This document shows positions 8,681 through 18,802 of a DNA stretch of 64,000 bases, piece by piece. The notes beneath the pieces are model-generated. The model saw only the letters and a list, made by a program, of their open reading frames with translations, was not told the DNA's origin and made no database searches. Where the stretch lies: NCBI RefSeq assembly GCF_040530035.1, contig NZ_JBEWCD010000002.1:1488001-1552000 (forward strand), read 5' to 3'. This stretch comes from Roseibium sp. HPY-6 (lineage in GTDB: Bacteria; Pseudomonadota; Alphaproteobacteria; Rhizobiales; Stappiaceae). Every line of letters begins with the position of its first letter. Positions within the stretch are counted from its first letter, which is position 1. The position numbers and the translations under genes are program-made.

Positions 8681-9889
8681 TCAGACTCGCTCGATAATCG
8701 TTGCAGTGCCCATGCCCGCGCCGATACACAGGGTCACGAGAGCCGTGTTGAGGTCGCGCCGTTCCAGTTCGTCCAGCACGGTGCCCAGGATCATCGCGCC
8801 AGTTGCCCCGAGCGGGTGTCCCATGGCGATCGCACCGCCATTGACGTTGACGGTATCCGGATCAAGATCGAAAGCCTGCTGGTAGCGCAGAACGACGGAC
8901 GCGAAGGCTTCATTGATCTCGATAAGATCCAGGTCCTTCATTTCCATCTTTGCGTTCTTGAGCAGCTTTTCGGTGACATCGACGGGACCGGTCAACATGA
9001 GTGTCGGTTCGGAGCCGATATTGGCAAACGCCCTGAGGCGCGCCCGGGGTTTGATACCGCACGACCGTCCGGCCGCGCTCGAACCGATAAGGACCGCCGC
9101 TGCACCGTCGACAATTCCGGAGGAGTTGCCGGCATGGTGAACATGCTTGATCGATTCGATCTCCGGGTGCGCCTGAATACCGACCGCGTCGAAGCCGCCC
9201 ATGCTGCCCATGAGTTCGAAGGAGGGGTTGAGCGAGGCAAGCGACTGCATGTCCGTTTCCGGCCGCATATGCTCGTCGCGATCCAGGATCGTGATGCCGT
9301 TGATGTCCTTCACCGGCACCACTGATTTGGCGAACCGCCCATCTTCCCAGGACGCTGCGGCGCGTTTCTGGCTTTCAACGGCATAGCCGTCGCAATCGTC
9401 GCGGCTGAAGCCGTACTTGGTTGCGATCAGGTCCGCCGAAACGCCTTGCGGCATGAAGTAAGACGGAATGGCAACCTGGGGCTCGATCGGCCAGGCGCCA
9501 CCGGATGCCCCGATGCCGACGCGGCTCATGCTTTCAACACCACCGGCAACGACAAGTTTGTGCTGGCCCGCCATCACCTGGGCCGATGCCATGTTGACGG
9601 CATCGAGGCCCGATGCACAAAAGCGGTTGATCTGCATGCCGGGAACCGAGGTGTCGTATCCGGCTGCAAAGACGGCTGCACGGGCAATGTCGCCGCCCGC
9701 TTCGCCGACCGGATCCACACAGCCAAGGACCACATCATCGATCTTGGCCGTGTCGAGGCCATTCCGGTCCCGGATCGCCTCAAGCGCCGTGGATGCGAGG
9801 CGCACGGAGGGGACTTCGTGAAGCGCGCCATCTTTCTTTCCGCGGCCCCGCGGAGTTCGCACATGATCGTAGATATAGGCTTCAGCCAT
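8681..9889 (-). CDS. Acetyl-CoA acyltransferase / thiolase (beta subunit)
   Basis: A 402-residue thiolase that cleaves 3-ketoacyl-CoA with CoA (or condenses acetyl-CoA in reverse). Both catalytic cysteines and the histidine are visible: [15 protein letters not shown] (Cys near residue 89), [15 protein letters not shown] (His near 353) and TLCIGAGMG (Cys near 388). It precedes fadJ in the operon, consistent with the beta subunit of a fatty oxidation complex. Substrate chain length cannot be deduced, so fadA/fadI naming is left open. Confidence 0.95.
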   Translation of the reverse strand: MAEAYIYDHVRTPRGRGKKDGALHEVPSVRLASTALEAIRDRNGLDTAKIDDVVLGCVDPVGEAGGDIARAAVFAAGYDTSVPGMQINRFCASGLDAVNMASAQVMAGQHKLVVAGGVESMSRVGIGASGGAWPIEPQVAIPSYFMPQGVSADLIATKYGFSRDDCDGYAVESQKRAAASWEDGRFAKSVVPVKDINGITILDRDEHMRPETDMQSLASLNPSFELMGSMGGFDAVGIQAHPEIESIKHVHHAGNSSGIVDGAAAVLIGSSAAGRSCGIKPRARLRAFANIGSEPTLMLTGPVDVTEKLLKNAKMEMKDLDLIEINEAFASVVLRYQQAFDLDPDTVNVNGGAIAMGHPLGATGAMILGTVLDELERRDLNTALVTLCIGAGMGTATIIERV

Positions 9890-9910
9890 CTCGTCCTCCT
9901 TCTGAGGGGG

Positions 9911-10552
9911 TTATTTCGTGGCATCCGGCAACGGGTGTCCGGGCATCAGGTCATAGGGGTGTTTCCAGCCAGGCAAGGCTTTGATCCGTTCAAGCCAGGC
10001 AATGACATTGGGGTAGGGAGCGAATTCGGTGCCGATCTCCTCGCGCACATAGAGGTATCCGCACAACGAAAAATCGGCAGTAGTCGGTTTGTCGCCGATC
10101 GCGAACGCATTTTTCTCAAAGTGCTTGTCGAGAATGGCGAGTGCGCCTTTCAGCCGGCCTTCAAGAAACTTAGTGACCTCTGTTTCGCCCGTCTTTGCAA
10201 ACAGCCGCAAAAATCTGAGTGGTCCGGCAACACCTGAGACCTTCTGATTATCGAAAATCGTCCAGCGCAGGATCTCCCGGCGTTCGTCCTCGTTCGACCA
10301 GCCGAATTGATCAAACTGTTCAACCAGGTAATCCAGGATCACACCGGACTGGGTCAGGATCTTCGCGCCATGGACCAGCACCGGAACTTCGCCCATTTCA
10401 TTCAATTTGCTGCGGAATTCCTCGGAACGCGTCTCGCCGTTGAAAAAATCCACCCATTTCGGCTCCCAATCGGCGCCGCACAGCTCCATCATCAAAGCCG
10501 CTTTGTAAGAGTGACCCGACTGGGCCATGCAATGTAGGACGTATTCGACCAT
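9911..10552 (-). CDS. Glutathione S-transferase family protein
   Basis: A 213-residue cytosolic GST. The thioredoxin-like N-terminal half (about residues 1-80) has VPVLVHGAKILTQSGVILDYL, containing the cis-proline and the QS glutathione-binding pair; the all-helical C-terminal half carries the N-capping region KPTTADFSLCGYL near residue 150. It lies between the acyl-CoA dehydrogenase (105 bp upstream) and the thiolase (21 bp downstream), so it is probably part of the lipid operon, perhaps detoxifying reactive enals or peroxidised acyl chains. That role is inference from position. Confidence 0.9.
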   Translation of the reverse strand: MVEYVLHCMAQSGHSYKAALMMELCGADWEPKWVDFFNGETRSEEFRSKLNEMGEVPVLVHGAKILTQSGVILDYLVEQFDQFGWSNEDERREILRWTIFDNQKVSGVAGPLRFLRLFAKTGETEVTKFLEGRLKGALAILDKHFEKNAFAIGDKPTTADFSLCGYLYVREEIGTEFAPYPNVIAWLERIKALPGWKHPYDLMPGHPLPDATK

Positions 10553-10657
10553 GCTTTGTTCGTCTCCCTGGCAAAATCTGGCGGGTGGAGCCTACAACGC
10601 CATCTGCCGGTTTGCGTGGGTGAATTTCAGAAATCGCGGACTGCGCTTCACCGGTGA

Positions 10658-12454
10658 TTAGAACGCCTCGGCATCCAGGGACATCAGCGTTTCCGAACCC
10701 GAAGAGATCCGGGCAAGATGCGCGGCTGTTTCCGGCATCGTCCGCTCCATGAAGAAGGTGCCGACCGCCAGTTTGTTTTCAAGCCAGTCGGTCTTGTCAC
10801 CAGCACCTTCGGCAAGTTGTTGCTTGATGGTTTTTGCCATCCTGGTCCACATGTAGCCGAGGGCCACCAGACCGAACAGGTGCATGTAGTCGACCGAACC
10901 GGCACCTGCATTGTCCGGATTCTTCATGGCGTTGTTCATGAACCACATAGTGGCGGCCTGCAGATCGTCCGCGCCTTTTTTCAACGGCGCGGTAAAGGTT
11001 GCCAGATCCTCGTTGTCCTTGTTTTCCTTCAAAAATGTGTTGAGCTCGTTGAAGAAACTCATGACGGCCCGGCCGCCGTTTGCAGGAAGCTTACGGCCCA
11101 CAAGGTCCAGGGCCTGAATGCCGTTTGCGCCTTCGTAGATCATGGCAATACGGGCATCACGCACGAACTGTTCCATGCCCCACTCGGCAATGTAACCATG
11201 GCCGCCATACATCTGTTGGGCGTCGACAGCGTTTGCAAAACCGGTGTCCGTCAAAACACCTTTCAGAACCGGCGTCATCAGACCCATCATGTCGTCGGAA
11301 AACTGCCTGTCCTTCTCGTCGTCCGAGCGGTGCGAAACATCGCCGTGAAGCGCGGTCCAGATGATCAGTGCGCGCGCTGCTTCGTTGAAGGCGCGGATCG
11401 AAAGCAATGTCCGGCGGACATCCGGATGAACGATGATCGGGTCCGCGGCCTTGTCCGGGCTTTTTGGGCCGGTGAGGGCACGCCCCTGCAGGCGCTCTCT
11501 GGCGTAGATCACCGCATTCTGGTAGGCGACTTCGGACTGCGAAAGACCTTGGACGGCAACGCCAAGCCGGGCCTCGTTCATCATCACGAACATGGCCTTG
11601 AGGCCTTTGTTTTCCTCGCCAATCAGCCAGCCGGTGGCATCGTCGTAGTTCATGACGCAGGTTGCGTTACCGTGAATGCCCATCTTATGTTCGATCGACC
11701 CGCACGAAACGCCATTGTTGGCACCGACAGATCCGTCTTCACCCACAGCGTTCCGGGGAACGACAAACAGTGAAATGCCCTTGACCCCATCTGGAGCACC
11801 TTCGATCCGGGCCAGCACGAGATGGACAATGTTGTCAGCCATGTCGTGTTCGCCGGCGGAAATGAAGATCTTCGTCCCGGAAATCTTGTAGGAACCGTCT
11901 GCCTGTGGAACCGCCTTCGTCCGGATCAACCCGAGGTCGGTGCCGCAATGGGGCTCCGTAAGGTTCATCGTGCCGGTCCATGTGCCGGCAATCATGTTCG
12001 GAAGATAGGTTTGCTTTTGCTCTTCGGTCCCGTGAATCGTGAGCGCTGCGACCGCACCGGCAGTCAGCCCCGGATACATCGAGAATGCCATGTTTGCAGA
12101 CGATGCATATTCGTTGAATATGGTTGCCAGCGTGTGGGGCAGCCCCTGACCGCCGTAATCCGGATCTGCGGAGAGAGTTCCCCAGCCATTTTCGCAAAAC
12201 GCCTTGTAGGCTTCCAGAAATCCTTTCGGTGTCGTGACGGTGCCGTCGTCATTGCGCGTGCACCCTTCCTGATCACCGGTCTGATTCAGCGGCTGGAGGA
12301 TCTCCTCCGCAAATTTTCCACCTTCGCGCAGGATCGCTTCCACGAGATCAAGCGGTGCATCGGAAAAACCGGGAAGATTGGAATAGCGTTCGTAACCGAA
12401 AACGTCTTTCAACAGAAATAGCGTGTCTTCGACGGGCGCTTTATAGCTAGGCAT
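10658..12454 (-). CDS. Acyl-CoA dehydrogenase with C-terminal extension domain
   Basis: A 598-residue flavoenzyme that introduces the trans-2 double bond into acyl-CoA, first step of beta-oxidation, passing electrons to ETF. It belongs to the longer (about 600-residue) bacterial branch with an extra C-terminal helical domain, as in DmdC-like and FadE5-like proteins. Visible are [16 protein letters not shown] (flavin-binding region, about residues 156-171), [15 protein letters not shown], the arginine-containing [21 protein letters not shown] and the expected catalytic glutamate in [16 protein letters not shown] (about 435). It is first in the operon, and its promoter region holds a palindrome also found upstream of the MerR gene. 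Confidence 0.94.
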   Translation of the reverse strand: MPSYKAPVEDTLFLLKDVFGYERYSNLPGFSDAPLDLVEAILREGGKFAEEILQPLNQTGDQEGCTRNDDGTVTTPKGFLEAYKAFCENGWGTLSADPDYGGQGLPHTLATIFNEYASSANMAFSMYPGLTAGAVAALTIHGTEEQKQTYLPNMIAGTWTGTMNLTEPHCGTDLGLIRTKAVPQADGSYKISGTKIFISAGEHDMADNIVHLVLARIEGAPDGVKGISLFVVPRNAVGEDGSVGANNGVSCGSIEHKMGIHGNATCVMNYDDATGWLIGEENKGLKAMFVMMNEARLGVAVQGLSQSEVAYQNAVIYARERLQGRALTGPKSPDKAADPIIVHPDVRRTLLSIRAFNEAARALIIWTALHGDVSHRSDDEKDRQFSDDMMGLMTPVLKGVLTDTGFANAVDAQQMYGGHGYIAEWGMEQFVRDARIAMIYEGANGIQALDLVGRKLPANGGRAVMSFFNELNTFLKENKDNEDLATFTAPLKKGADDLQAATMWFMNNAMKNPDNAGAGSVDYMHLFGLVALGYMWTRMAKTIKQQLAEGAGDKTDWLENKLAVGTFFMERTMPETAAHLARISSGSETLMSLDAEAF

Positions 12455-12486
12455 GCATATCCTCCCAGATCTGCCGGAGTGCTTGA

Positions 12487-12504
12487 GTTTACGTTTCCGT
12501 AAAC
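12487..12504. promoter_or_regulatory. Palindromic operator before the beta-oxidation operon
   Basis: GTTTACG-TTTC-CGTAAAC, a perfect 7-bp inverted repeat with a 4-base centre, 33 bp upstream of the acyl-CoA dehydrogenase start. The same core with the same spacing recurs upstream of the MerR gene (13378-13393). Short palindromes with centred spacers are usual MerR-family targets, so this is the likely operator of the adjacent regulator. Confidence 0.65.
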
Positions 12505-12712
12505 GTCAGGTTGATCATCTATATACGCGGCCTGATTTTGTCCGGCAAGTGGTGTCCCGACGTAAGGGATGTCAAAAAAATGTGCCCAAAACGCGTAAAT
12601 GGGAAGCGTTTTTGAGAGTGATTGTCACGAAATCGTTTCTTAGCGGCGAAAAACGGGTAGATTTTTGCTGAAAATCAGTGTCGTCGCAGGCGACACTGCG
12701 AATGGTGAAAAC

Positions 12713-12746
12713 AAAAAGCGCCGATCGCTTCCGACCGGCGCTTTTT
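12713..12746 (-). terminator. Intrinsic terminator of the MerR gene
   Basis: AAAAAGCGCCG (12713-12723) pairs perfectly with CGGCGCTTTTT (12736-12746). Read on the minus strand this is an 11-bp A/T-flanked GC stem ending in T5, about 24 bp after the MerR stop; it separates the regulator from the operon it precedes. The symmetrical flanks make it bidirectional. Confidence 0.85.
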
Positions 12747-12769
12747 GTATAGATTCGAATGGGCGCGTA

Positions 12770-13231
12770 TCAGGCCTCTTCAGCTTCCTTGTGCTTCAGC
12801 ATTCCGGAGACGATCTCGACGGTGCGCGACAATTCTTCAATCGCTTGCTCGATGTCTTTTCTCTGGTCTTCAAGGACTGCGATCTGCTCGTTGAACTTGG
12901 AGAGAGCGACACGCAACTGGGTGACTTGTCCGTCTCTCAGGTCGTAGAGATCGAGCATGTCCCTGATTTCGGTCAGGGAGAAGCCGACGCGCTTGCCCAT
13001 AAGGACGAGCTTCAGGCGCGCCCGGTCGCGGCGATTGTAGACCCGGTTCATGCCGTCGCGTTTCGGGTTCAGGAGCCCCTTGTCCTCATAGAACCGCAGG
13101 GTCCGTAACGTGCAGTCGAACTCCTTCGCCAGGTCACCAATAGTAAATTGTGTTTTCTTGGTGCTGTCGTCAGAGGCAGACACCACATCAACTAGATCGT
13201 CTTCGTTCAGAATAGAAAGCGCTTCGCTCAT
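12770..13231 (-). CDS. MerR family regulator of the fatty acid / acyl-CoA operon
   Basis: A 153-residue MerR-type regulator. The winged HTH begins at about residue 27 (TIGDLAKEFDCTLRTLRFYEDKGLL) and is followed by the second HTH with MGKRVGFSLTEIRDMLDLYDL; a dimerising coiled coil fills about residues 97-145. No cysteine metal-sensor motif is evident, so an acyl-CoA-type ligand is more likely than a metal. It lies upstream of the beta-oxidation operon in the same direction with a terminator between, and shares a palindrome with it. This layout parallels the LiuR-type MerR regulators of acyl-CoA catabolism in Proteobacteria; identity with LiuR is not claimed. Confidence 0.9.
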   Translation of the reverse strand: MSEALSILNEDDLVDVVSASDDSTKKTQFTIGDLAKEFDCTLRTLRFYEDKGLLNPKRDGMNRVYNRRDRARLKLVLMGKRVGFSLTEIRDMLDLYDLRDGQVTQLRVALSKFNEQIAVLEDQRKDIEQAIEELSRTVEIVSGMLKHKEAEEA

Positions 13232-13646
13232 GTTAGTCGGTACTCGGTTTCCAGCCGTTTTCCGGCAGTGTCAGATTTTTCGTAATGTCCGGACCGGTCT
13301 CAACACAGTGTTTTGTGCCCGATGAAGGGGGCAAATTCTGATGTGTTTCGATCGGCCTGACGCTGCCGTGTGTTTAGCTTACGCACGCGTAAAGGTCCAG
13401 AGTGCGGCACACGAACCGCGAAAATTGTTAACGCGCAACAGGTTGATTCGTGGCCGGACAGAGATATGAACAGGCGATATTTGCCGAAATGAAGCGAAAT
13501 TCGCATTTAGCAACACCAATTAACGACCTGTTTACCCTAAGTCGACAAAGTCTCTTAAAACGCTGCAACTGTTCCGTCCTTTGCCGGAATATCAGGGCAG
13601 TCCGTTAAAACAGCGGTCGTCATGACCGTAAGTCCAGGGTCTAGAT
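13232..13646. other. Divergent promoter region of MerR gene and podJ
   Basis: A 415-bp gene-free interval. It contains the palindrome at 13378-13394 and an AT-richer segment from about 13420 to 13560 that probably carries the podJ promoter. No reading frame with coding character is visible on either strand. Confidence 0.6.
13378..13394. promoter_or_regulatory. Second copy of the MerR-type palindrome, upstream of the MerR gene
   Basis: CTTACG-CACG-CGTAAAG has the same half-sites (TTACG/CGTAA) and 4-base spacing as the site before the acyl-CoA dehydrogenase. It lies about 147 bp upstream of the MerR start, as expected for autoregulation, and about 250 bp upstream of podJ on the other side. Confidence 0.55.
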
Positions 13647-16600
13647 ATGCCGGCTTGGAAGAAACACGAGGCAGGACGCCGCGGCCGTGATGCGTATGAA
13701 AGCGACGACTTTTACGAAACAGCAGGCAGAGAACCGGCTCGGGACCGCATAGAACGGTTGACGCGCACGGCGACCGCCCTGGGCGGTGGGTATGACTCTC
13801 GGATGCGCGACAGCCGTGACGACGATTTGAATGCCGTCGCGGACGAGCTCGACCGGATGTTGTCGGAACGGGGCGGAAATTCACCGTCACGGCCCAAGCG
13901 TCCGTCACGGCCTCAGCGCAGCGCACCTCAACGCCATGCACCGCCGCCATCAAGCGGTATCGAAGATGTTCTTGGTGCGCTGGATCGTCTGGACGAGCAG
14001 GTGCAGGGATTGGCGAGCGCGACATCCTACGACGATGTCGAAAGGCACGGCACGCACCGTTCGCACCCGCAGCCGGGACGCTATGCAATGGATGCTCTTG
14101 AAGAAGGCCGCCACTACGAAGCGCCTCCTGCAGCCTATGGCGACGCGCGTGAGCCTGGCGGATATGACGAAGATTACGGTTATGATACTCGTTCGCCCCG
14201 CGGTCCTATGCAGCACGCGCACAACGAGGCATCGCTTCATATCTACAAGGACCTGGGACGTCGTATCGATGCCCTTCGCGCACCGCAGGAAAAGGCATTC
14301 ATTCAGGTTCGCGAGGAGCTCGGCTCGCTACGTGAGGCGCTCGGTGGTATTTCCCGCGGAACCAGTGAAACAGTCGGCCGGCAGAACGCTGAACTTCGCC
14401 GTCTTGCGGATATGGTCGAGCGTCTGCGCGCCGACAAGCGCGGAGAACAGTTTGCTGCAGAGATCCGTAAGGAAGTCGCAGACCTGAAATCCATGGTCGG
14501 GCGCACGAATGTGGAAGGTGCTCTGCAAACCCTTGAGCATGGCTATTCACACATTTTGCAGCGCCTGGACGAGCTTTCCAGGGCCGCGTTGGACCCACGT
14601 GTCCTGCACGGCGTCACCGTCCGTTTGAATGAAATCGAAGAAGCGTTCTCAGCATTGCCGCGTTCCGAGCATCTGATGGTGCTTGAAGACCGCGTTGCAA
14701 ACATCGCAGAGCGGATGGAAGAACTCCTTCAGCGCGAAGGTCAGATGGAAATCGAGCCTCTGCGGGCCGAACTGCGTGAGGTTCGCGGTTATGTCGAGCA
14801 GATCGACATCAAGGGGCTGATTGAGGGTATCGACGACCGCATGAAGTTTGTCTCCGGACGCCTGGACGATCTGGAGGTGCTGGCACGCGAACAGCGCGGG
14901 CTCGACACGCGTCTGTCCGCTATGGAAGAACGCATGCCGCAACCGGAGACCATCGCGCGCCTGCAGGGGCGCCTGGAAGACATCGCCGGGATGATGGCCG
15001 ACGATCGTCTTGCGTCCGGTGACAACGAGCACTTGTCACAGGTCGACAGTCGCCTCGATGATATCGTCGACCGTCTTGACAGAATTGAACAGGCTGCTCC
15101 GCTTCCGTCCGCCGATGCCGGCGCCTTCAAGGCACTGGAACAGCGCCTGGAGGGCATCTCCGGCAAGATCGATGTCATCGAGAAGAAAGCATCACGTCCG
15201 GCTCCGGTGTTTGATGCAGCCGCCGTGCGCGCTGCAACAGGTCCGGACGCAAAGATCCTCGCACAGGTCCAGGAAAGGCTGAACCACTTGTCCGCGCGGC
15301 TCGACGAGCCCAAAGACACGGTCACCACTTCCGATCTCGATAAACTGCGTGAAGAGATCGGGTCCATGCGTGACAGCGTGGCGGTCCCGTCCTCGACGGA
15401 GAACCTTGAAGCCCGGATATCCGATCTTGCACAACTTGTGTCCAAGGGAGCGGAGGCGACCGACGATGACCGCTTTGAACAGTTGGGTGAGAAGGTTGCC
15501 GCGCTCGCTGCCCAGATTGAAAGCAGTGCCTCCGTTTCGCCGCAGGGTCTTGGCGACGTGGGTCCGGTTCTTGAGCGCATCGAGCGCGGACTGGAACAAA
15601 CCAGAACGGATGTCACCGACATAGCCAGAAAAGCGGCGTTCGATGCGGTGGCAAACGCGCCAAGCCCGCGCTCCGAACAATATGACGAGGCCATTTCCGC
15701 GCTGCAGGGCGACCTGAAACGTCTGCTTGATGCTGCTGAAGGAGGTGAACAGCGCACGCGAAACACCTTTGAAAGCGTCAAGTCCGTGCTGGGGTCCTTG
15801 ACCGAGCGCTTGGACAACCTCGAGCGTTCAGATGTCAGGGCGCAGCCGAACGCATCTGCCAAAACACCTGTTACCGACAGCGCGCAGGCCTTCGCCGAAC
15901 AACCGGCACCGGTGCTGAGCCAACCGGCTCAACCGGCCCAGCCAACCCGTGAAGCTTTGAACAAGGCAGCAGCGGCTGCCGATCCGCGGTCGGACAGCCC
16001 GGAAGACCGCTCGCGTGCGCGCAAGGCCGATTTCATAGCGGCAGCGCGGCGCGCCGCACAGGCCGCATCGGTGGAAGCTGAAAAGCTCGAAAAGTCGCAG
16101 GCGTCTGAGCTGGAAGAAGGCAATGCCGGGCGCGGTAAGGCGCGTGTTGGCTGGCTCCGGAATGTCTTGAAACGCGACGGTGCATCGAAATCCGCTGAAG
16201 ACAGACAAGAGCCGAGCGACGACCTGGAGCTCGGCGCAGACGACCTTGTCGAAGACTTTCCCGAAGATCCACAGGCGCAGGTTTTGCCGGGAGATCGTCC
16301 GGCACCTGAAACCGCGCAACGCGGTGGCAACCGGCGCCGGGTCATTATGCTGGCAGCCGTTGCGGTCGTCCTCACCCTGGGCACACTGACAGCTTACAAG
16401 TTCGTCGCAGGATCGGGTGACAGTGCTCCCGTCGCCTCCGCTGAGCCGGAAAAATCGAATATTGTTGATGCTTCTCCAGCGCCGGTTGGCAGTGATGCGG
16501 CTCTGGCGACCGCTGCCGGTGCCAGTGGAGCCGTCAGTTCACAAAGCGGGGCTGTCGAGACTGCTGGCGCTTCGGCAGTATCCGCACCACGGGATACGGG

Positions 16601-17747
16601 AACCAATCCGGTCAGTGCAGCGCCACCACCGACAGTGGCGGCGAATACCAGCGCGAGCGAGCAGGCGCCGGTAACGGAGCAGGCCGCGGCGGCGGCGAAC
16701 GTTCGCGCCACACCGGCGACGTCCACGGAATCGCCAGCGCCCGAAGTCGCATTTGCACCACCTGCCGGCGCTGCCGGCAATTTCGGACAGAGCGCAATCG
16801 ATGATGGCGTAACACTTACCGCGCCGGGCGCGCTGACGACACCGCAAAGCGGAGCCGGTGGCCTGATTGCCAATCTGCCGCCGGAGGGTGTTGGCCCGAT
16901 GGCATTGCGCAGCGCTGCTGCTGGCGGCAATCCGGCAGCGGAATTTCTTGTTGGCGTCCGATACACCGAAGGAAAAGGCGTTCCGGCTGATCTGGCCAAG
17001 GCAGCCGTCTGGTATCAGAAAGCGGCCAACAAGGGACTGCCACCCGCGCAATACCGGCTCGCAAGCCTTTATGAAAAGGGCAGAGGAGTCGACAAGGATG
17101 TCGCCAAGGCAAGAGCCTGGTATTCGCAGGCCGCGCAGGCCGGGAATGCCAAGGCCATGCACAACCTGGCGGTATTGTTTGCGGAAGGTGGCGGACAGGA
17201 GCCTGACTATGCCAAGGCCGCAATGTGGTTCGAGGCAGCCGCCAATTACGGTGTCAAGGACAGCCTCTTCAATCTCGGTATCCTTTATGCCGGAGGGATC
17301 GGCGTCGATAAGGATCTTGTTGCTAGCTACAAATGGTTTGCCATTGCAGCCGACAAGGGCGATCCGGAAGCTGCAAAGCGTCGCGACGACGTTGCCAACA
17401 TGATGGATCAGCAGACGCTCGCCAACGCACGCCTGGCGGTGGAGGGTTTCTCGCTTCAGGAACCGGATCCGAAGGCGAACAAGGTGACGCTTGAGCCGAG
17501 CTGGGCGGACGAAGCCGCATTGCCTGCGGCAAATGTTTCGGCCGCGGCGCCAGCCGGCAATACGGACATGATCCGCGAAGCGCAGGACAAGCTGAATTAC
17601 CTCGGCTTCGATACGGGTACGCCGGATGGGCAAATGGGGCCGCGCACGCGCAGCGCCATCAAAGCTTTCCAGCGTAGCATCGGGATGGCAGAAACGGGAG
17701 AAGTCGACCGAAAGCTGATGGACGAGCTGAAGAGCCAGGCAATTTGA
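13647..17747 (+). CDS. podJ: PodJ-like polar localisation factor (coiled coil, Sel1 repeats, peptidoglycan-binding domain)
   Basis: A 1366-residue bitopic protein. The N-terminal cytoplasmic part (about 1-890) is charged, with a Pro/Arg-rich early segment and long heptad-like coiled coils from about 190 to 760. One transmembrane helix lies at about 898-918 after a basic RRR stop. The periplasmic part has an Ala/Pro/Ser-rich linker, four Sel1-type repeats (about 1086-1251, with WYQKAANKGLPPAQY, WYSQAAQAGNAKAM, WFEAAANYGVKDSL and WFAIAADKGDPEAA) and a C-terminal peptidoglycan-binding domain (about 1310-1363). This order matches PodJ of Caulobacter and Agrobacterium, which organises a cell pole for division-site, chemotaxis and envelope proteins. 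It is a single gene with its own terminator. Confidence 0.88.
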   Translation: MPAWKKHEAGRRGRDAYESDDFYETAGREPARDRIERLTRTATALGGGYDSRMRDSRDDDLNAVADELDRMLSERGGNSPSRPKRPSRPQRSAPQRHAPPPSSGIEDVLGALDRLDEQVQGLASATSYDDVERHGTHRSHPQPGRYAMDALEEGRHYEAPPAAYGDAREPGGYDEDYGYDTRSPRGPMQHAHNEASLHIYKDLGRRIDALRAPQEKAFIQVREELGSLREALGGISRGTSETVGRQNAELRRLADMVERLRADKRGEQFAAEIRKEVADLKSMVGRTNVEGALQTLEHGYSHILQRLDELSRAALDPRVLHGVTVRLNEIEEAFSALPRSEHLMVLEDRVANIAERMEELLQREGQMEIEPLRAELREVRGYVEQIDIKGLIEGIDDRMKFVSGRLDDLEVLAREQRGLDTRLSAMEERMPQPETIARLQGRLEDIAGMMADDRLASGDNEHLSQVDSRLDDIVDRLDRIEQAAPLPSADAGAFKALEQRLEGISGKIDVIEKKASRPAPVFDAAAVRAATGPDAKILAQVQERLNHLSARLDEPKDTVTTSDLDKLREEIGSMRDSVAVPSSTENLEARISDLAQLVSKGAEATDDDRFEQLGEKVAALAAQIESSASVSPQGLGDVGPVLERIERGLEQTRTDVTDIARKAAFDAVANAPSPRSEQYDEAISALQGDLKRLLDAAEGGEQRTRNTFESVKSVLGSLTERLDNLERSDVRAQPNASAKTPVTDSAQAFAEQPAPVLSQPAQPAQPTREALNKAAAAADPRSDSPEDRSRARKADFIAAARRAAQAASVEAEKLEKSQASELEEGNAGRGKARVGWLRNVLKRDGASKSAEDRQEPSDDLELGADDLVEDFPEDPQAQVLPGDRPAPETAQRGGNRRRVIMLAAVAVVLTLGTLTAYKFVAGSGDSAPVASAEPEKSNIVDASPAPVGSDAALATAAGASGAVSSQSGAVETAGASAVSAPRDTGTNPVSAAPPPTVAANTSASEQAPVTEQAAAAANVRATPATSTESPAPEVAFAPPAGAAGNFGQSAIDDGVTLTAPGALTTPQSGAGGLIANLPPEGVGPMALRSAAAGGNPAAEFLVGVRYTEGKGVPADLAKAAVWYQKAANKGLPPAQYRLASLYEKGRGVDKDVAKARAWYSQAAQAGNAKAMHNLAVLFAEGGGQEPDYAKAAMWFEAAANYGVKDSLFNLGILYAGGIGVDKDLVASYKWFAIAADKGDPEAAKRRDDVANMMDQQTLANARLAVEGFSLQEPDPKANKVTLEPSWADEAALPAANVSAAAPAGNTDMIREAQDKLNYLGFDTGTPDGQMGPRTRSAIKAFQRSIGMAETGEVDRKLMDELKSQAI

Positions 17748-17776
17748 GCGAAAGTCGTTTTTCCAAAGAGAAGTGA

Positions 17777-17815
17777 CGTGCCTGCTGGTTGACACTTTGG
17801 CAGGCACGGGTTTTT
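17777..17815 (+). terminator. Intrinsic terminator of podJ
   Basis: CGTGCCTGC (17777-17785) pairs with GCAGGCACG (17800-17808), followed by GG and TTTTT. It lies 30 bp after the podJ stop and before the GTG start of the exporter gene. Confidence 0.88.
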
Positions 17816-17872
17816 AACCAGTCCAGTTTAATTTTAACACGATCCAACCCGTAGTCTGTCCGGCGTAACCCA

Positions 17873-18802
17873 GTGCAACTCTACCTGCCCATAGCCGAAA
17901 TCCCGGTGAATATCTTCGTGATTTTTGCGATGGGCGGCGCTGTTGGGTTCTTGTCCGGTCTCTTCGGCATCGGCGGTGGATTTCTTCTGACGCCGCTTCT
18001 GATCTTTTCCGGTATTCCACCCGCTGTATCGGTGGCGACCGTGACCACTCAGGTGGTCGCGTCCTCTGCGTCCGCTGTCGTGACCTATTTGCGACGAAAA
18101 GCCATCGACATGAAGCTTGCAACCATATTGCTTGCCGGTGGTGTGTTCGGATCGTTGATTGGTGTGATCCTGTTCGATGTGCTGCAGTCCGTGGGACAGC
18201 TGGATCTCGTGATTTCGTTGTCTTACGTGACGTTTCTCGGTGCAATCGGCGGGCTCATGCTGTTTGAATCCGTCCGGGCCATTCGCCGGCGAAAGTCCGG
18301 CGCTGCGCCAACGGCCCGCAAGCCCGGACAACACAACTGGATTCATGGTCTGCCGCTGAAAGTCCGGTTTCGACGCTCAAAGCTCTATGTCAGTGTCATC
18401 CCGGTTGTCGGGCTGGGCGCGATAATCGGCTTCCTCGGCACCATTCTGGGTATCGGTGGCGGCTTCATGATGGTGCCGGCGCTGATTTACCTGCTCCGGG
18501 TTCCGACCAACATCGTGATCGGCACGTCGCTGTTTCAGATCCTCTTCACAATGGCCGCAGCAACGATCTTCCATGCCATGGGAACGAAAACCGTCGACAT
18601 CGTTCTTGCGATGACGCTGATGATCGGTGGGGTCATCGGGGCGCAATTCGGCGCGCGCATGGGCCAGAACCTGCGCGGTGACCAGCTGCGCCTTTTGCTG
18701 GCTCTGCTTGTCCTGGGCGTTGGCCTGCGTTTTGCCGTTGATCTGCTGCTGGTGCCGGAGGATCTTTACTCCATCGCGATCCGCAAGGGGGCAGGATCAT
18801 GA
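17873..18802 (+). CDS. TauE/SafE family sulfite/organosulfonate exporter
   Basis: A 309-residue inner-membrane protein with about eight to nine transmembrane segments in two related halves. The duplicated glycine-rich signature is visible twice: GFLSGLFGIGGGFLLTPLL near residue 24 and GFLGTILGIGGGFMMVPAL near residue 185. Members move sulfite, sulfoacetate or related anions. The start is GTG. The next gene overlaps its end (ATGA), and this partner, TIGR02186, is characteristically linked to this exporter subfamily. Substrate is not visible here. Confidence 0.93.
   Translation: MQLYLPIAEIPVNIFVIFAMGGAVGFLSGLFGIGGGFLLTPLLIFSGIPPAVSVATVTTQVVASSASAVVTYLRRKAIDMKLATILLAGGVFGSLIGVILFDVLQSVGQLDLVISLSYVTFLGAIGGLMLFESVRAIRRRKSGAAPTARKPGQHNWIHGLPLKVRFRRSKLYVSVIPVVGLGAIIGFLGTILGIGGGFMMVPALIYLLRVPTNIVIGTSLFQILFTMAAATIFHAMGTKTVDIVLAMTLMIGGVIGAQFGARMGQNLRGDQLRLLLALLVLGVGLRFAVDLLLVPEDLYSIAIRKGAGS

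Larger units (their letters stand above)
12455..12769. other. Gene-free interval between MerR gene and beta-oxidation operon
   Basis: This 315-bp stretch holds, from right to left, the MerR gene's terminator (12713-12746), a second small hairpin AGTGTCG/CGACACT (12677-12697), an AT-rich A/G tract and then the operator-containing promoter of the acyl-CoA dehydrogenase operon. I see no convincing coding sequence in it. Confidence 0.7.

Noticed and set aside
16539..17807. A 422-codon frame antisense to podJ
   Set aside because: Low-complexity composition without recognisable domains, fully inside podJ and its terminator; the podJ frame has clear Sel1 and peptidoglycan-binding domains.
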